A stretch of DNA of 47,485 nt from UBA1046 sp964624395. Lineage in GTDB: Bacteria; Bacillota; Clostridia; Saccharofermentanales; DTU023. The DNA lies in contig CAZUWY010000003.1 of the NCBI GenBank assembly GCA_964624395.1, forward strand, positions 1 to 47,485, given 5' to 3'. The position numbers and the translations under genes are program-made. This document shows, in pieces, positions 23,821-32,080 of the stretch. The notes under the pieces are model-generated. The model saw only the letters and a program-made list of their open reading frames with translations, was not told where the DNA came from and did not search any database. Each line of letters begins with the position of its first letter. Position 1 is the stretch's first letter.

Positions 23821-24951
23821 ATGGCAAAACTATTGGCAATAGGTCTTACTGATTCAGGCAGGGGCAGCAAAGTAAATGAAGATACTTTTTCCTGCCAGGG
23901 CAAGATCTATCCGGATATGATCTCCGGTCATGAGGAAAAAAGCCTCAAGACATCTGACTATACACAGCTTTACATGATAACTGAAGGCTACGGAGGACCG
24001 ACTGTCGGCGATCTTTCCGGTCGAGTGGCCCAGGCACTGGCCCAGGAGATGGTGGATAATATCTCTGCCTTCAGAGGTGAGCAACTGGATTTCCACAGTT
24101 TTGTGCACAGTTTTATCACGGAGGCAGATTTAAGAATAAAACAGCAGATTGGAAATAAGGTCAGCGGCCCTTCCGGTATCTCTCTTTGCCTTCTTTTGGT
24201 CGACGGCAATGAAGCCTATGTCTTAAATGTTGGCAGCACTTCATCTTTCTTGTTTAGGGATAATGAGCTGCTGCGGCTGACCAAGCCAGATCTTGAGGGC
24301 AATAATATCCCCTCCCTCTGGCTGGGCCAGGACAGTCCTCTGAATCCGGAAAGCTTTGAGCCCTGCATCAGGCAAATAGGTCTGATCCCTGGCGATATTA
24401 TTTTGCTGGCGGGCTATAGCGTCTATAGCGCCTATGCCTCCTCAACTTTGCAACAGGAGTTTTTGTCGCCTGACGCTTTTGTCGGCACCATCAGAGCTAT
24501 TCACAGCAGCAGTCTGGCCAATCTGGAACAGGCCAACCATACGACTTTGGCTATCAAGGTGCAAAATCTTGATCTTAACGGCAAAAGACCTCATCTGCCG
24601 GCACAAGATCTTTCCAATACTGGCCAAAGACCCTTTCAAAGGCCGGATCAAGACCATACTTTGCCAGCCACTGAAACTTCCAGACCCTATCAGGAGAAAG
24701 CCGCCATGGAATACAAAAACGGTTATCAAAGTGCCAGCAGAGCTGCTTTAGCGGCCCAAGAATATGCGGAGGCTAGAAAGAACATGAACCGCCCACCCTA
24801 TAATCAGGGCAGGGACGATTTCCAGCAAATAGAAGACGAATATACCCAGCCTGAGCGTGAAAATCCCTTTGGCACATTTTTCCGTTATTTAATCCTGGGC
24901 TTTTTACTGGGTCTTGTTGTATTGCTTCTTTTGTGGATTTTTGTCATCTAA
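23821..24951 (+). CDS. PP2C-like protein with degenerate metal site and C-terminal membrane anchor
   Basis: The first 255 residues follow the fold of PP2C serine/threonine phosphatases: TDSGRGSKVNEDTF (10-23) matches the first motif with its Asp, YMITEGYGGPTVGD (51-64) matches the ADGMGG motif, and YVLNVGSTSSFLFRDNELLRLT matches NVGDSRAYL. Most metal-binding acidic residues are changed: ADG becomes TEG, GDSR becomes GSTS, SDG becomes AGY and the final DN becomes NH. A likely disordered, Pro/Gln/Arg-rich stretch (about 265-350) and one membrane helix at the C-terminus complete the 376 residues. It is probably a pseudophosphatase held at the membrane. It starts 3 bases after smpB and precedes ssrA. 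Confidence 0.75.
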   Translation: MAKLLAIGLTDSGRGSKVNEDTFSCQGKIYPDMISGHEEKSLKTSDYTQLYMITEGYGGPTVGDLSGRVAQALAQEMVDNISAFRGEQLDFHSFVHSFITEADLRIKQQIGNKVSGPSGISLCLLLVDGNEAYVLNVGSTSSFLFRDNELLRLTKPDLEGNNIPSLWLGQDSPLNPESFEPCIRQIGLIPGDIILLAGYSVYSAYASSTLQQEFLSPDAFVGTIRAIHSSSLANLEQANHTTLAIKVQNLDLNGKRPHLPAQDLSNTGQRPFQRPDQDHTLPATETSRPYQEKAAMEYKNGYQSASRAALAAQEYAEARKNMNRPPYNQGRDDFQQIEDEYTQPERENPFGTFFRYLILGFLLGLVVLLLLWIFVI

Positions 24952-25004
24952 AGCCCTTAGCTAGGATACAAAACACTGGCCAAATACCGCTGGCTGACTC
25001 AATA

Positions 25005-25013
25005 TGCTATAAT
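25005..25013 (+). promoter_or_regulatory. Extended -10 promoter of ssrA
   Basis: TGCTATAAT is a TGn extended -10 with a perfect TATAAT (25008-25013), about 20 bases before the mature tmRNA 5' end. No clear -35 is seen. Confidence 0.65.
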
Positions 25014-25033
25014 TTATAGAGATATTCCGTCAT

Positions 25034-25409
25034 GGGAGCGCACTGGTTTCGACGGGGTTGTTGCATCTTGAGAAGCGGGTAGAGGATTCTCGTTGGCCTC
25101 TTTAAAAAACGAGAAAAGTTTTAAATGCCAACAAACCGGCACTCGCCGCTGCATAATTGACGCGGCCGTCATTTCCACCTATCTGCCAGTGGGTTAATTG
25201 ACGTTAATGGGCAGACCTTATCTGGGGGAGGTTAAACAGAGAAACTTTTCAGTCCCAGCTTGAAGGCTGAAATGTACTAACAAGCTACCGGACCGCCAAG
25301 TTTGTCAGTAGACAAAGCGGAAGGGGAATACTCTAATTGCTGACTGCACCCGGAGAGTCTCTTGAGAATATGATTTCGGACAGGGGTTCGATTCCCCTCG
25401 CTTCCACCA
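25034..25409 (+). ncRNA. ssrA: Transfer-messenger RNA (tmRNA)
   Basis: tmRNA rescues stalled ribosomes and tags the unfinished protein. The 5' end GGGAGCG (25034-25040) pairs with CGCTTCC near the 3' end, which closes with an encoded CCA at 25407-25409. The tRNA-like half has the classic CACTGGTTTCGACGGGG after the 5' stem and a T arm AGGGGTTCGATTCCCCT. The most likely tag reading frame starts with GCC at 25127 and runs to TAA at 25154-25156, giving ANKPALAAA; the resume codon is inferred, not proven. About 376 bases is a usual length. The smpB gene lies one gene upstream. Confidence 0.95.
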
Positions 25410-25415
25410 AAAATA

Positions 25416-25457
25416 AACTCCGCTACGGATACAAGCCTGGCGGAGTTCTTTTGTTTT
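25416..25457 (+). terminator. Intrinsic terminator of ssrA
   Basis: AACTCCGC (25416-25423) pairs with GCGGAGTT (25440-25447), followed by CTTTTGTTTT, just behind the tmRNA 3' end. Confidence 0.85.
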
Positions 25458-25504
25458 AAAATTGTTGCGCCCAACATTGTGCTGCTTTTGACCAACTACT
25501 GTGC

Positions 25505-25524
25505 AAATGCTGGCAGCATTTTTG
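25505..25524 (+). terminator. Small hairpin with short T run
   Basis: AAATGCT, loop GGC, AGCATTT, then TTG. This could be a second, weaker terminator downstream of ssrA. Nothing else is recognisable in 25458-25578. Confidence 0.3.
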
Positions 25525-25578
25525 TGTTCAAGTTAGATCTTAGCAGCTGAAAAGAAAACTTTTGCACAATAGTAAAAA

Positions 25579-25607
25579 TATGCCGGTAAAACTGCATTAC
25601 CGGCATA
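25579..25607 (-). terminator. Terminator of the exported-protein gene
   Basis: ATGCCGGTAA (25580-25589) pairs perfectly with TTACCGGCAT (25597-25606). On the minus strand the stem is followed by ATTTTTAC, so it terminates the gene that ends at 25617. Confidence 0.8.
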
Positions 25608-25616
25608 ATATTTCAG

Positions 25617-28116
25617 CTATTTAAACCATGCTTTATTACCCTTGTAAGGATAAGAAATCTTGTACGAAAAATAACCAGGCATGAAGGTAGAGCTAGCCCA
25701 GATTTTATCCACTGCTGCTATAAGAGCCTTAAGCTCTTTATCTCCTTTGCTGGAAGCAGCCTTTAACGGTCTTTCCAAAAATACAACCTCATGATTTAGT
25801 TGGTAGAGGATTTTATAATCGGCCTTTTTTCCTTGCAATTGCATATTTTTCAAAGTGCCAACAATGAAAAGCTCCTGATACTTGCCACCAAAATATGTTA
25901 CTTCCCAGTATTCCAGTTTTTTATCTTTTTTGCTCTGTGTGTAAGGGCCGTTAACCTGATAAGATTCATAGAATTCTCGTGGAATTTTTAAGATCACGTA
26001 GCCAAATTTTGTGTAAAAACCATGATGTACATTTTTCAAAGGGCCACTGGAATAAGTCAGTTCGTGTATTTCCGGCAAGGCAATTAGCGCCAGTGTCTTG
26101 CTGTCGGCATAATAAAAACATTTTTTCGTACTGTCATACAGGCAGGAAATAGTTAATGGCTCGGGAGTAATCATTCTCGTTACTTTGGCTTCCATGTCTT
26201 CTTTACGCTCAGGACGATAATTTATGGTTATATCAAGCTTTTTGCCATCGAAGCGCCAGCTGAAAGGNNNNNNNNNNNNNNNNNNNNNNNNNNNNNNNNN
26301 NNNNNNNNNNNNNNNNNNNNNNNNNNNNNNNNNNNNNNNNNNNNNNNNNNNNNNNNNNNNNNNNNNNTTCAAAAGGTTCAATAAAAGCCCAGGATTTTCC
26401 TCTTAATATTTCAGCCGCAGTGTTCTCAACAACTGGCAGAACAGGAATAGGCGCGGTATGCAAAAACTGCTGCTTATTTTGCTGGCTGACTTCTTTAACA
26501 AAGGCTTCCTGCCTTTTAATAACCTGAGGACGCAAGCAGTTATCTATACCAATATGAGCACGATAAAGAGCTATTAAAAGTCTGTCAATATTATCCATGC
26601 GCGCTTTGGCACTGCTGGCAACTGATACAAGCGAGGAGTTATTTTCAGCCATTTTGTATTCGGCATCAAAAAGTTCCCTATTAGCTAAAGCAGTGAGGAT
26701 TGCAGCCAACCTAGCCTTTTCCAGTTCTGCTTTGCTGCTGAATGTGGATGCTTTCATCCACACAGCGGTGGCATCTTCGGCTATTTTACGATAGCCGCTG
26801 TATTTGCCCATTTTTTCAGTGCCGCTGCTAAATGTCGGCGTATCGATTCTTGTTAGTACATCAACAATAAATCCACCAAATTTGACGGTCAATAACGCTT
26901 CCTGGCCGACAATTTCCCCCATAATGAAGCTTGTTCCTTCGTTGTAAAGCAATTTATCAACATTGTAGGTAAAACCTATAAGTATTTTAACTAAATCTTT
27001 CTGATAAGCAGTTTTATAGGTCTGGTATACTTTTCTGGCACTTTGTCCCCGCTGTGATTTTACATTTGACGGATAAACTGCATCCAGCATGCGCACATGA
27101 TCTTCAAAAGCCATAGCCAGACGTAAAGCATAGATACGCGCTTCAAACACCTGCTCTATAATTTTTACAGACATGCTGCCATATTTCACTGCTGCCACTT
27201 GTTTTGTTTTGTCGCTCAATTGCTTGACTGCTTTATCGGTTTCAGGGCTAAATAGCTTTGATTTTGCCAGTACATCATCATATTTACGGTAAAACTTTGA
27301 TCCTTGCGAAATAGTTTTGCTAATTTCTTTTACTCCCTTTTGAGCTGCTTTGTTTGCGCTATATTTTTGCAACGTTTCATATTCTATAAGATCGTCTTTT
27401 TCAATATCCAAAGCATCCAGATAGGCTTTAAGAGGTGGAATCATATTCTCAAATACTTTTTGGTATTCACGAGGAGTGAGAGCATCAGCCATGCCAATTA
27501 TTTTATCCACGCTAAAACCGGTGATAAGATTAAAGGCTTTGATCATTTGCTGGCGTGCTCCGCCTACCCAAGCACCGCTTTCGGCCTCAATTGTGTAAGT
27601 ATATGCTTGGCCGCCTTTTTCCAGCGCATTGAGAAGTGGCAACAGGGGGTTTTTTTGCGGCAAAACATAGACTTTTCCCTCTTCAATGAATACATCAGCA
27701 AATAAGAGGGGAAAGAAATGTGCAATAGAGACCAAAATTTTGCTGTTCTTGTCTTTGATCATGGGACAGGCATAAAGAAGATTCCACTTGTCGACCAGCT
27801 TTTGTTCCCCCTCATTCAGACGCAAAGTATATTCCGCTGCGGTCAGATTCTCTATTTTGTAGTAAAGTCTTTTTGTGTCCGGCGAATAATCAAAACCACA
27901 GATTTTGGCTGCCTCAGCGACATCAGCATAATAAAGCCCGTCAGTAGAACTCAGATACACTTCCAAGTCAGTAACATCCCTGCCGTTGGTAATGACAAGA
28001 AAACCTTTTTGGAATGTTTGAGCAAAGACTTTGTTTTCATTGGGCAGGAGAATTAAAAGAAATGCTAAGGCAAAAGAGAGCAGAAAAGCTAAAGAGCGAA
28101 TAAGAAGTTTGCGCAT
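25617..28116 (-). CDS. Large exported protein of unknown function, interrupted by an assembly gap
   Basis: The N-terminus is a signal peptide (MRKLLIRSLAFLLSFALA and onward, ending near VFAQ), so the protein is secreted or wall-associated. The next 110 residues (GRDVTDLEVYL, YYADVAEAAKICGFDYSPDTKRLYYKI, GKVYVLP) loosely resemble a copper-amine-oxidase N-terminal-like stalk domain found in many Firmicutes surface proteins; this is a weak match. A long, mostly helical middle follows, then the gap, then a beta-rich C-terminal part with many aromatic and lysine residues. The two parts are in different frames only because the gap has a placeholder length; I treat them as one gene. ATG 28116 has GAGGAAA 5-6 bases upstream and is preferred over TTG 28128. 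Bases look more A/T-rich than in neighbours. I do not recognise the function. Confidence 0.75.
26268..26367. other. Assembly gap (100 N)
   Basis: Exactly 100 N, a placeholder for a gap of unknown length inside the exported-protein gene. Confidence 0.98.
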
Positions 28117-28255
28117 AATTTTCCTCAATGGCGTTATTTAGATATTAAAGGGCATTATACAGTATGCTATGGTAAAAAGCATGACCGCACCATATGTGGA
28201 TTTTTTGCTGAAAATAGTTTTTCGAGGAACAATTACACTCTTTGCCGCAATAAGC

Positions 28256-28282
28256 AAAAAGCTCTGCTGGTCAGGCTTTTTT
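28256..28282 (+). terminator. Terminator-like hairpin upstream of the glyoxalase-fold gene
   Basis: AAAAAGC (28256-28262) can pair with GCTTTTTT (28275-28282). It lies in the intergenic region before the glyoxalase-fold gene, with no plus-strand gene upstream that needs terminating; it might be part of a leader. A strong AGGAGG follows, leading into tiny frames that end within a few codons. Confidence 0.35.
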
Positions 28283-28342
28283 GGTTTAGACTATGAGGAG
28301 GTTATTTTGAGCCCAAATTGAGAGAGGGGGAAGCTGTTAGAG

Positions 28343-28711
28343 ATGAAATTTCAACTGGTCCATACTAATTTCAATGTTTTTGATCTGGATAAATCCTTAA
28401 ATTTTTATCAAGAGGCTTTAGGTCTTAAGGAAGTTCGCCGCATTGAAGCCAAAGACAATTCTTTCATCATTGTTTTTCTAGCTGACGAAATCTCAGGCTG
28501 CCAGCTGGAACTGACCTGGCTGAAGGAGAGAGATAGGCCCTATGATCTGGGTGATCAAGAATTTCACATCTGCTTTCGGACAGATGATTTTGCCGCCAGC
28601 AAAAGGCTGCACGAAAAGATGGGCTGCATTTCCTATTTAAATGAAGAAATGGGCCTTTATTTCATCACAGATCCAGATGGCTATTGGATTGAGATTGTAC
28701 CAGAACGCTAA
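28343..28711 (+). CDS. gloA: VOC-family metalloprotein, glyoxalase I-like
   Basis: The 122-residue protein has the paired beta-alpha-beta-beta-beta units of the vicinal oxygen chelate fold. The four expected metal ligands are visible: His in QLVHTNFNV, Glu in CQLELTW, His in EFHICFRT and Glu in YWIEIVPER. Together with NVFDLDKSLNFYQEALGLKEV at the start this fits lactoylglutathione lyase (glyoxalase I), which detoxifies methylglyoxal as a thiol adduct; other VOC enzymes of the same size cannot be excluded, and the thiol used here is unknown. GGGGG lies upstream at a long distance from the ATG. sdaA follows after 51 bases. Confidence 0.85.
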   Translation: MKFQLVHTNFNVFDLDKSLNFYQEALGLKEVRRIEAKDNSFIIVFLADEISGCQLELTWLKERDRPYDLGDQEFHICFRTDDFAASKRLHEKMGCISYLNEEMGLYFITDPDGYWIEIVPER

Positions 28712-28762
28712 CCATATATAAAAATCTTATAAGTTTTGTAAAATCAATCTTTAGGAGGCAAA

Positions 28763-30325
28763 ATGCAATATCCCAGTATCTTCAACGATGTTTTAGGCCC
28801 GGTGATGCGGGGCTCATCCAGCTCTCACACTGCTGCTGCAGTCCGAATCGGACAAATCCTCTACCAACTTAGAAAACCCGGTAAATGTATAGTGGACTTT
28901 TATTTTCAAAAAGACAGTTCACTGGCCCTGACCTATCATACTCAGCAATCAGATATCGGCCTTGTGGCCGGGCTTTTAGGTTTTGAAGCCGAGGACGAAA
29001 GACTGATCAACGCCTTTGCTTTGCTTGCAGAAGCAAAGCTGACTGTAAATTTTAATATTATTGATGAAACTGCTGATCACCCCAATAAATACAAAGCAGT
29101 ACTTGTTAACGAGGACAAGAGTGAGTACAAGATTACTGCTCTTTCCACCGGCGGCGGCATGATCGAACTGATAGAATTTCAAAACTTTAAGCTCTCTGAA
29201 GACGGCGGCTTTCATCTGGCCCTGATCACAGATCCTTGGCTGGAAAAGCTGGCAGCCAAGGAAGATCTACCAGCAAACTCAACTTTGCTTGAAGCAGAGG
29301 GAAAAAAGCTGCTGCTTATTCGCTCGGCCCAAGAATTTGAGCCCAAGGAAAGGGAAGATCTGCAGTTATTTGCCCGCGGAGAAATCATCTATTTAAGACC
29401 GGTGCTGCCGATCAATTCGCAGCTAAAACCAGAAATACCCTTTAACAATGCCAAGTCTTATGCAGACTATGCCAGAGACAACAATCTCTCTCCGGTCGAG
29501 GCTGCTTTGGCTTATGAGATGAAAAGGAGCGGGCAAAGCCGAGCTGAGCTTTATCTGCGCATGGAGAAGATCAAACAGATAATGCGAGAGGCTGTCAGCA
29601 AAGGTATTGAAGGAACCAGCTTTTCCGACCGTATTTTGGGCCATCAGTCCCATATGGTTTTAGCGCCAGATTTTAAGTTCCTGGGTGGCAATCTCTTAAA
29701 GGACATTATCGCCGGCATCACTGCCGTGATGGAGGTTAAAAGCTCTCTGGGTCCTATAGTGGCCGCCCCCACAGCTGGTTCTTGCGGAGTTATTCCCGGT
29801 ACGATTCTTGCCGCCGGTAAAGAATTAAAGGCAAGTGAAGAGAAGATTTTGGATGCTCTTTTCATCGCCGGTCTGATTGGTGTTTTTATTGCCACAGCCT
29901 CAACCTTTTCCGCCGAACTTGCCGGCTGCCAGGCTGAGTGCGGCGCCGGCTCTGGCATGGCGGCAGGTGCGCTTGCTTATCTGATGGGCGGAGATCTGGC
30001 TGAAATCTTAGCCGCCGCCTCTTTGGCCTTGCAAAATATCCTCGGCCTTGTTTGTGATCCGGTGGCTGGCAGGGTTGAAATACCATGTCTGGGCAAAAAT
30101 ATTTTAGGCGGGCAAAATGCGGTTGCCGCAGCTAATATGGTAATGGCGGGCTATGATCCGGTAATCCCGCTTGATGAGACAATCGGAGCGATGGACGAAG
30201 TGGGAAGAATGATTCCCTCCGCCTTGCGCTGTACCGCCGAGGCTGGCCTGGCGACGACAAAAACCTCGCTTTTGATCAGAGAAGAACTGGAAAAGCACGG
30301 CTGCTGGCAATGCCCGAAGAGATGA
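28763..30325 (+). CDS. sdaA: L-serine dehydratase, iron-sulfur type, single chain
   Basis: This enzyme deaminates L-serine to pyruvate and ammonia using a [4Fe-4S] cluster. The 520-residue chain joins the beta domain (FNDVLGPVMRGSSSSHTAA, STGGGMIEL) to the alpha domain (SSLGPIVAAPTAGSCGVIPG, AECGAGSGMAAGALAYL, LVCDPVAGRVEIPCLGKN). The cysteines in AECGAG, VCDPVAG and IPCLGKN are the likely cluster ligands. Many Firmicutes encode the two parts as separate sdaAB and sdaAA genes, so this is the fused form; about 50 residues in the linker (150-200) may be the remains of an ACT-type regulatory domain. AGGAGG precedes the ATG. The product pyruvate can feed acetate formation. Confidence 0.95.
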   Translation: MQYPSIFNDVLGPVMRGSSSSHTAAAVRIGQILYQLRKPGKCIVDFYFQKDSSLALTYHTQQSDIGLVAGLLGFEAEDERLINAFALLAEAKLTVNFNIIDETADHPNKYKAVLVNEDKSEYKITALSTGGGMIELIEFQNFKLSEDGGFHLALITDPWLEKLAAKEDLPANSTLLEAEGKKLLLIRSAQEFEPKEREDLQLFARGEIIYLRPVLPINSQLKPEIPFNNAKSYADYARDNNLSPVEAALAYEMKRSGQSRAELYLRMEKIKQIMREAVSKGIEGTSFSDRILGHQSHMVLAPDFKFLGGNLLKDIIAGITAVMEVKSSLGPIVAAPTAGSCGVIPGTILAAGKELKASEEKILDALFIAGLIGVFIATASTFSAELAGCQAECGAGSGMAAGALAYLMGGDLAEILAAASLALQNILGLVCDPVAGRVEIPCLGKNILGGQNAVAAANMVMAGYDPVIPLDETIGAMDEVGRMIPSALRCTAEAGLATTKTSLLIREELEKHGCWQCPKR

Positions 30326-30343
30326 AGGGGAGGTATGATAGAG

Positions 30344-31114
30344 ATGGGAAAAAATATTGCCCTAGTAACCGGAGCCTCCTCTGGCTTAGGCAAGGAATTT
30401 GCCCGCCAAATCGATGATCTGCCCCAGATTGATGAAATCTGGCTAATAGCCCGCCGCCGTGATCTTTTGCTCGAACTAAAAGAAGAATTGAAAAAGGAGA
30501 CGAAGATCATTGCCGTCGATCTTTTGGAAAATACAGCTTTTGCAGAGATTTCTTCCTTGCTGGCAGAAGAGCAGGCCAAGATCAAAATACTGGTCAACAA
30601 CGCCGGCAAGGGCAGGCCCGGCCCTTTCACTGATTCAACTCCTCAATATGACAACGAGCTTATCCGCTTAAATATTGAAGCTTTGGTCAGACTGGTCAAT
30701 CTTTGCTTACCCTTTTGCCAGGAGGGATCTAAAATCTTGCAAATAGGATCAGTAGCCGCTTTCTTGCCCCAGCCGGGCTTTGCTCTTTATGCCGCCAGCA
30801 AATCTTTTGTCCTCTCTTTTTCACGCGCTTTGCATCAGGAGCTGAAAGGTAGAAAAATTAATGTCTGCTGCGTCTGTCCCAATCCCATGCGAACTGAATT
30901 TTTCGATTTTGATCGTGAAAGCAAGGGCATGCTCTCCTGGGTCAAGTCCCTGGGCATGGAAAAACCGGAAAAGGTAGTGAAAAAAGCCCTGGCCAGAGCA
31001 GCTAAGAACAAAGATGTCTCCGTCTCCTCTCATTTAGCCAGTCTGATCCGGATACTGGCTAAAATCCTGCCGCAAAGATTAATTATTAAAATAATTGCCG
31101 GCATGGACTATTGA
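30344..31114 (+). CDS. Short-chain dehydrogenase/reductase
   Basis: A classical SDR with a Rossmann fold binding NAD(H) or NADP(H). TGASSGLGKEFA is the cofactor glycine motif, NNAGKGRPG the structural NNAG motif, and YAASKSFVLSFSRAL contains the catalytic Tyr and Lys; Ser in the preceding IGSVAAF completes the triad. A basic, hydrophobic C-terminal stretch (ASLIRILAKILPQRLIIKIIAG) may contact membrane, as in DltE/YqjQ-like members. Substrate unknown. AAGGGGAGG at 30325-30333 is 10 bases from ATG 30344 and only 1 base from ATG 30335, so I prefer 30344 (256 residues). It follows sdaA closely and is probably in its operon. Confidence 0.9.
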   Translation: MGKNIALVTGASSGLGKEFARQIDDLPQIDEIWLIARRRDLLLELKEELKKETKIIAVDLLENTAFAEISSLLAEEQAKIKILVNNAGKGRPGPFTDSTPQYDNELIRLNIEALVRLVNLCLPFCQEGSKILQIGSVAAFLPQPGFALYAASKSFVLSFSRALHQELKGRKINVCCVCPNPMRTEFFDFDRESKGMLSWVKSLGMEKPEKVVKKALARAAKNKDVSVSSHLASLIRILAKILPQRLIIKIIAGMDY

Positions 31115-31147
31115 GGATAAAAGCCGGGATAGTTCTGCCTAAGCAGC

Positions 31148-31163
31148 TATAATCTGCTAAAAT
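31148..31163 (+). promoter_or_regulatory. Likely promoter region of the NYN gene
   Basis: TATAAT (31148-31153) is followed directly by a TGCTAAAAT extended -10 (31155-31163). No good -35 accompanies either. Confidence 0.4.
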
Positions 31164-31205
31164 TAGGGACAGAACAGTAATAGGGAAGGAAGAGCTTATA
31201 TATTT

Positions 31206-32069
31206 ATGAAAACAAATGCTGCCGATGTGCGTCTGGCTGTGTTAATAGACGCCGACAATGTCTCTCCCCATCATATAAAGAATATGGTCGAAGAAATTGC
31301 CCGCTACGGCAATCCCACCATTAAAAGAGTATACGGCGACTGGACCAGGCCCCAGCTGGCCAAATGGAAGAGTCAGCTAAATGATTATGCCATCTCCCCG
31401 GTCCAGCAGTTTGGTTATACCACCGGGAAAAATGCCACTGATTCTGCCATGATCATTGACGCCATGGATATTCTTTACACGGACAGAGTTGATGGTTTTG
31501 TCTTAGTCTCGTCCGACAGCGATTTTACCAAGCTGGCCACCAGACTTAGAGAAGCTGGGAAAATTGTCTATGGGCTGGGCGAGATGAAGACGCCTAATGC
31601 TTTTATCGCTGCCTGTGACCGCTTCATCTATCTGGAGGTAATCGAGCAAAGAAGCACTGAAGACAGTGACGATGCAAATTCCAGCCAGGAGCTAGATGAC
31701 AGGGCTGTCAGCTTTTCCGGCAGTGAAGCAAAAAAGGACGCCCGTAAAACTTTGGCCAAAAAGAGTGAGCGCCAGGTTAAAGAAGAACCTGTTCCAGCCA
31801 AAAAGGCAGTTTTGAAGGTCAACCGCAAATTAATTAATCTGATCAGCAATTCTATTCATGATGTCGAAGATGAGGATGGCTGGGCCTTTCTGGCCGATGT
31901 GGGCAATATCATGGTTAAAAAGCAGCCTTCATTTGACTCACGCAACTACGGCTATGACAAGCTGACAACTTTAATCAATTCAATCGATAATTTTGAAGTC
32001 CAGTTCAGGGAGACCAGCAACCCCAATATCAAGCTGGTCTATATCAGGGTTAAAAAAGCCAGAAAGTAA
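31206..32069 (+). CDS. NYN-domain protein with C-terminal OST-HTH/LOTUS domain
   Basis: The N-terminal half (about residues 8-145) is a NYN (DUF88) domain with a PIN-like nuclease fold: acidic residues in LIDADNV, TDSAMIIDAMD and VSSDSDFTKLATRLRE form the expected metal site, so RNase activity is plausible. A charged linker (about 150-205) leads to a C-terminal winged-helix OST-HTH/LOTUS domain (KLINLISNSIHDVEDEDGW, LADVGNIMVKK, YDKLTTLINSI, VYIRVKK) that binds RNA or protein. The combination is widespread in bacteria but its biological role is poorly known. The 287-residue length is usual. No convincing ribosome site lies near the ATG. Confidence 0.9.
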   Translation: MKTNAADVRLAVLIDADNVSPHHIKNMVEEIARYGNPTIKRVYGDWTRPQLAKWKSQLNDYAISPVQQFGYTTGKNATDSAMIIDAMDILYTDRVDGFVLVSSDSDFTKLATRLREAGKIVYGLGEMKTPNAFIAACDRFIYLEVIEQRSTEDSDDANSSQELDDRAVSFSGSEAKKDARKTLAKKSERQVKEEPVPAKKAVLKVNRKLINLISNSIHDVEDEDGWAFLADVGNIMVKKQPSFDSRNYGYDKLTTLINSIDNFEVQFRETSNPNIKLVYIRVKKARK

Positions 32070-32080
32070 GAGGGAAATTT

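Noticed and set aside
26233..26381. Frameshift between the two halves of the exported-protein gene
   Set aside because: The frame change occurs across 100 N of arbitrary length and is not evidence of a mutation.
25370..28342. Genomic island inserted at the ssrA 3' end
   Set aside because: No integrase, no second copy of the tmRNA 3' end and only one gene were found; the idea is kept only as a low-level observation.
28140..28342. T-box riboswitch before the glyoxalase-fold gene
   Set aside because: The conserved T-box sequence around TGGNACCGCG is not present.
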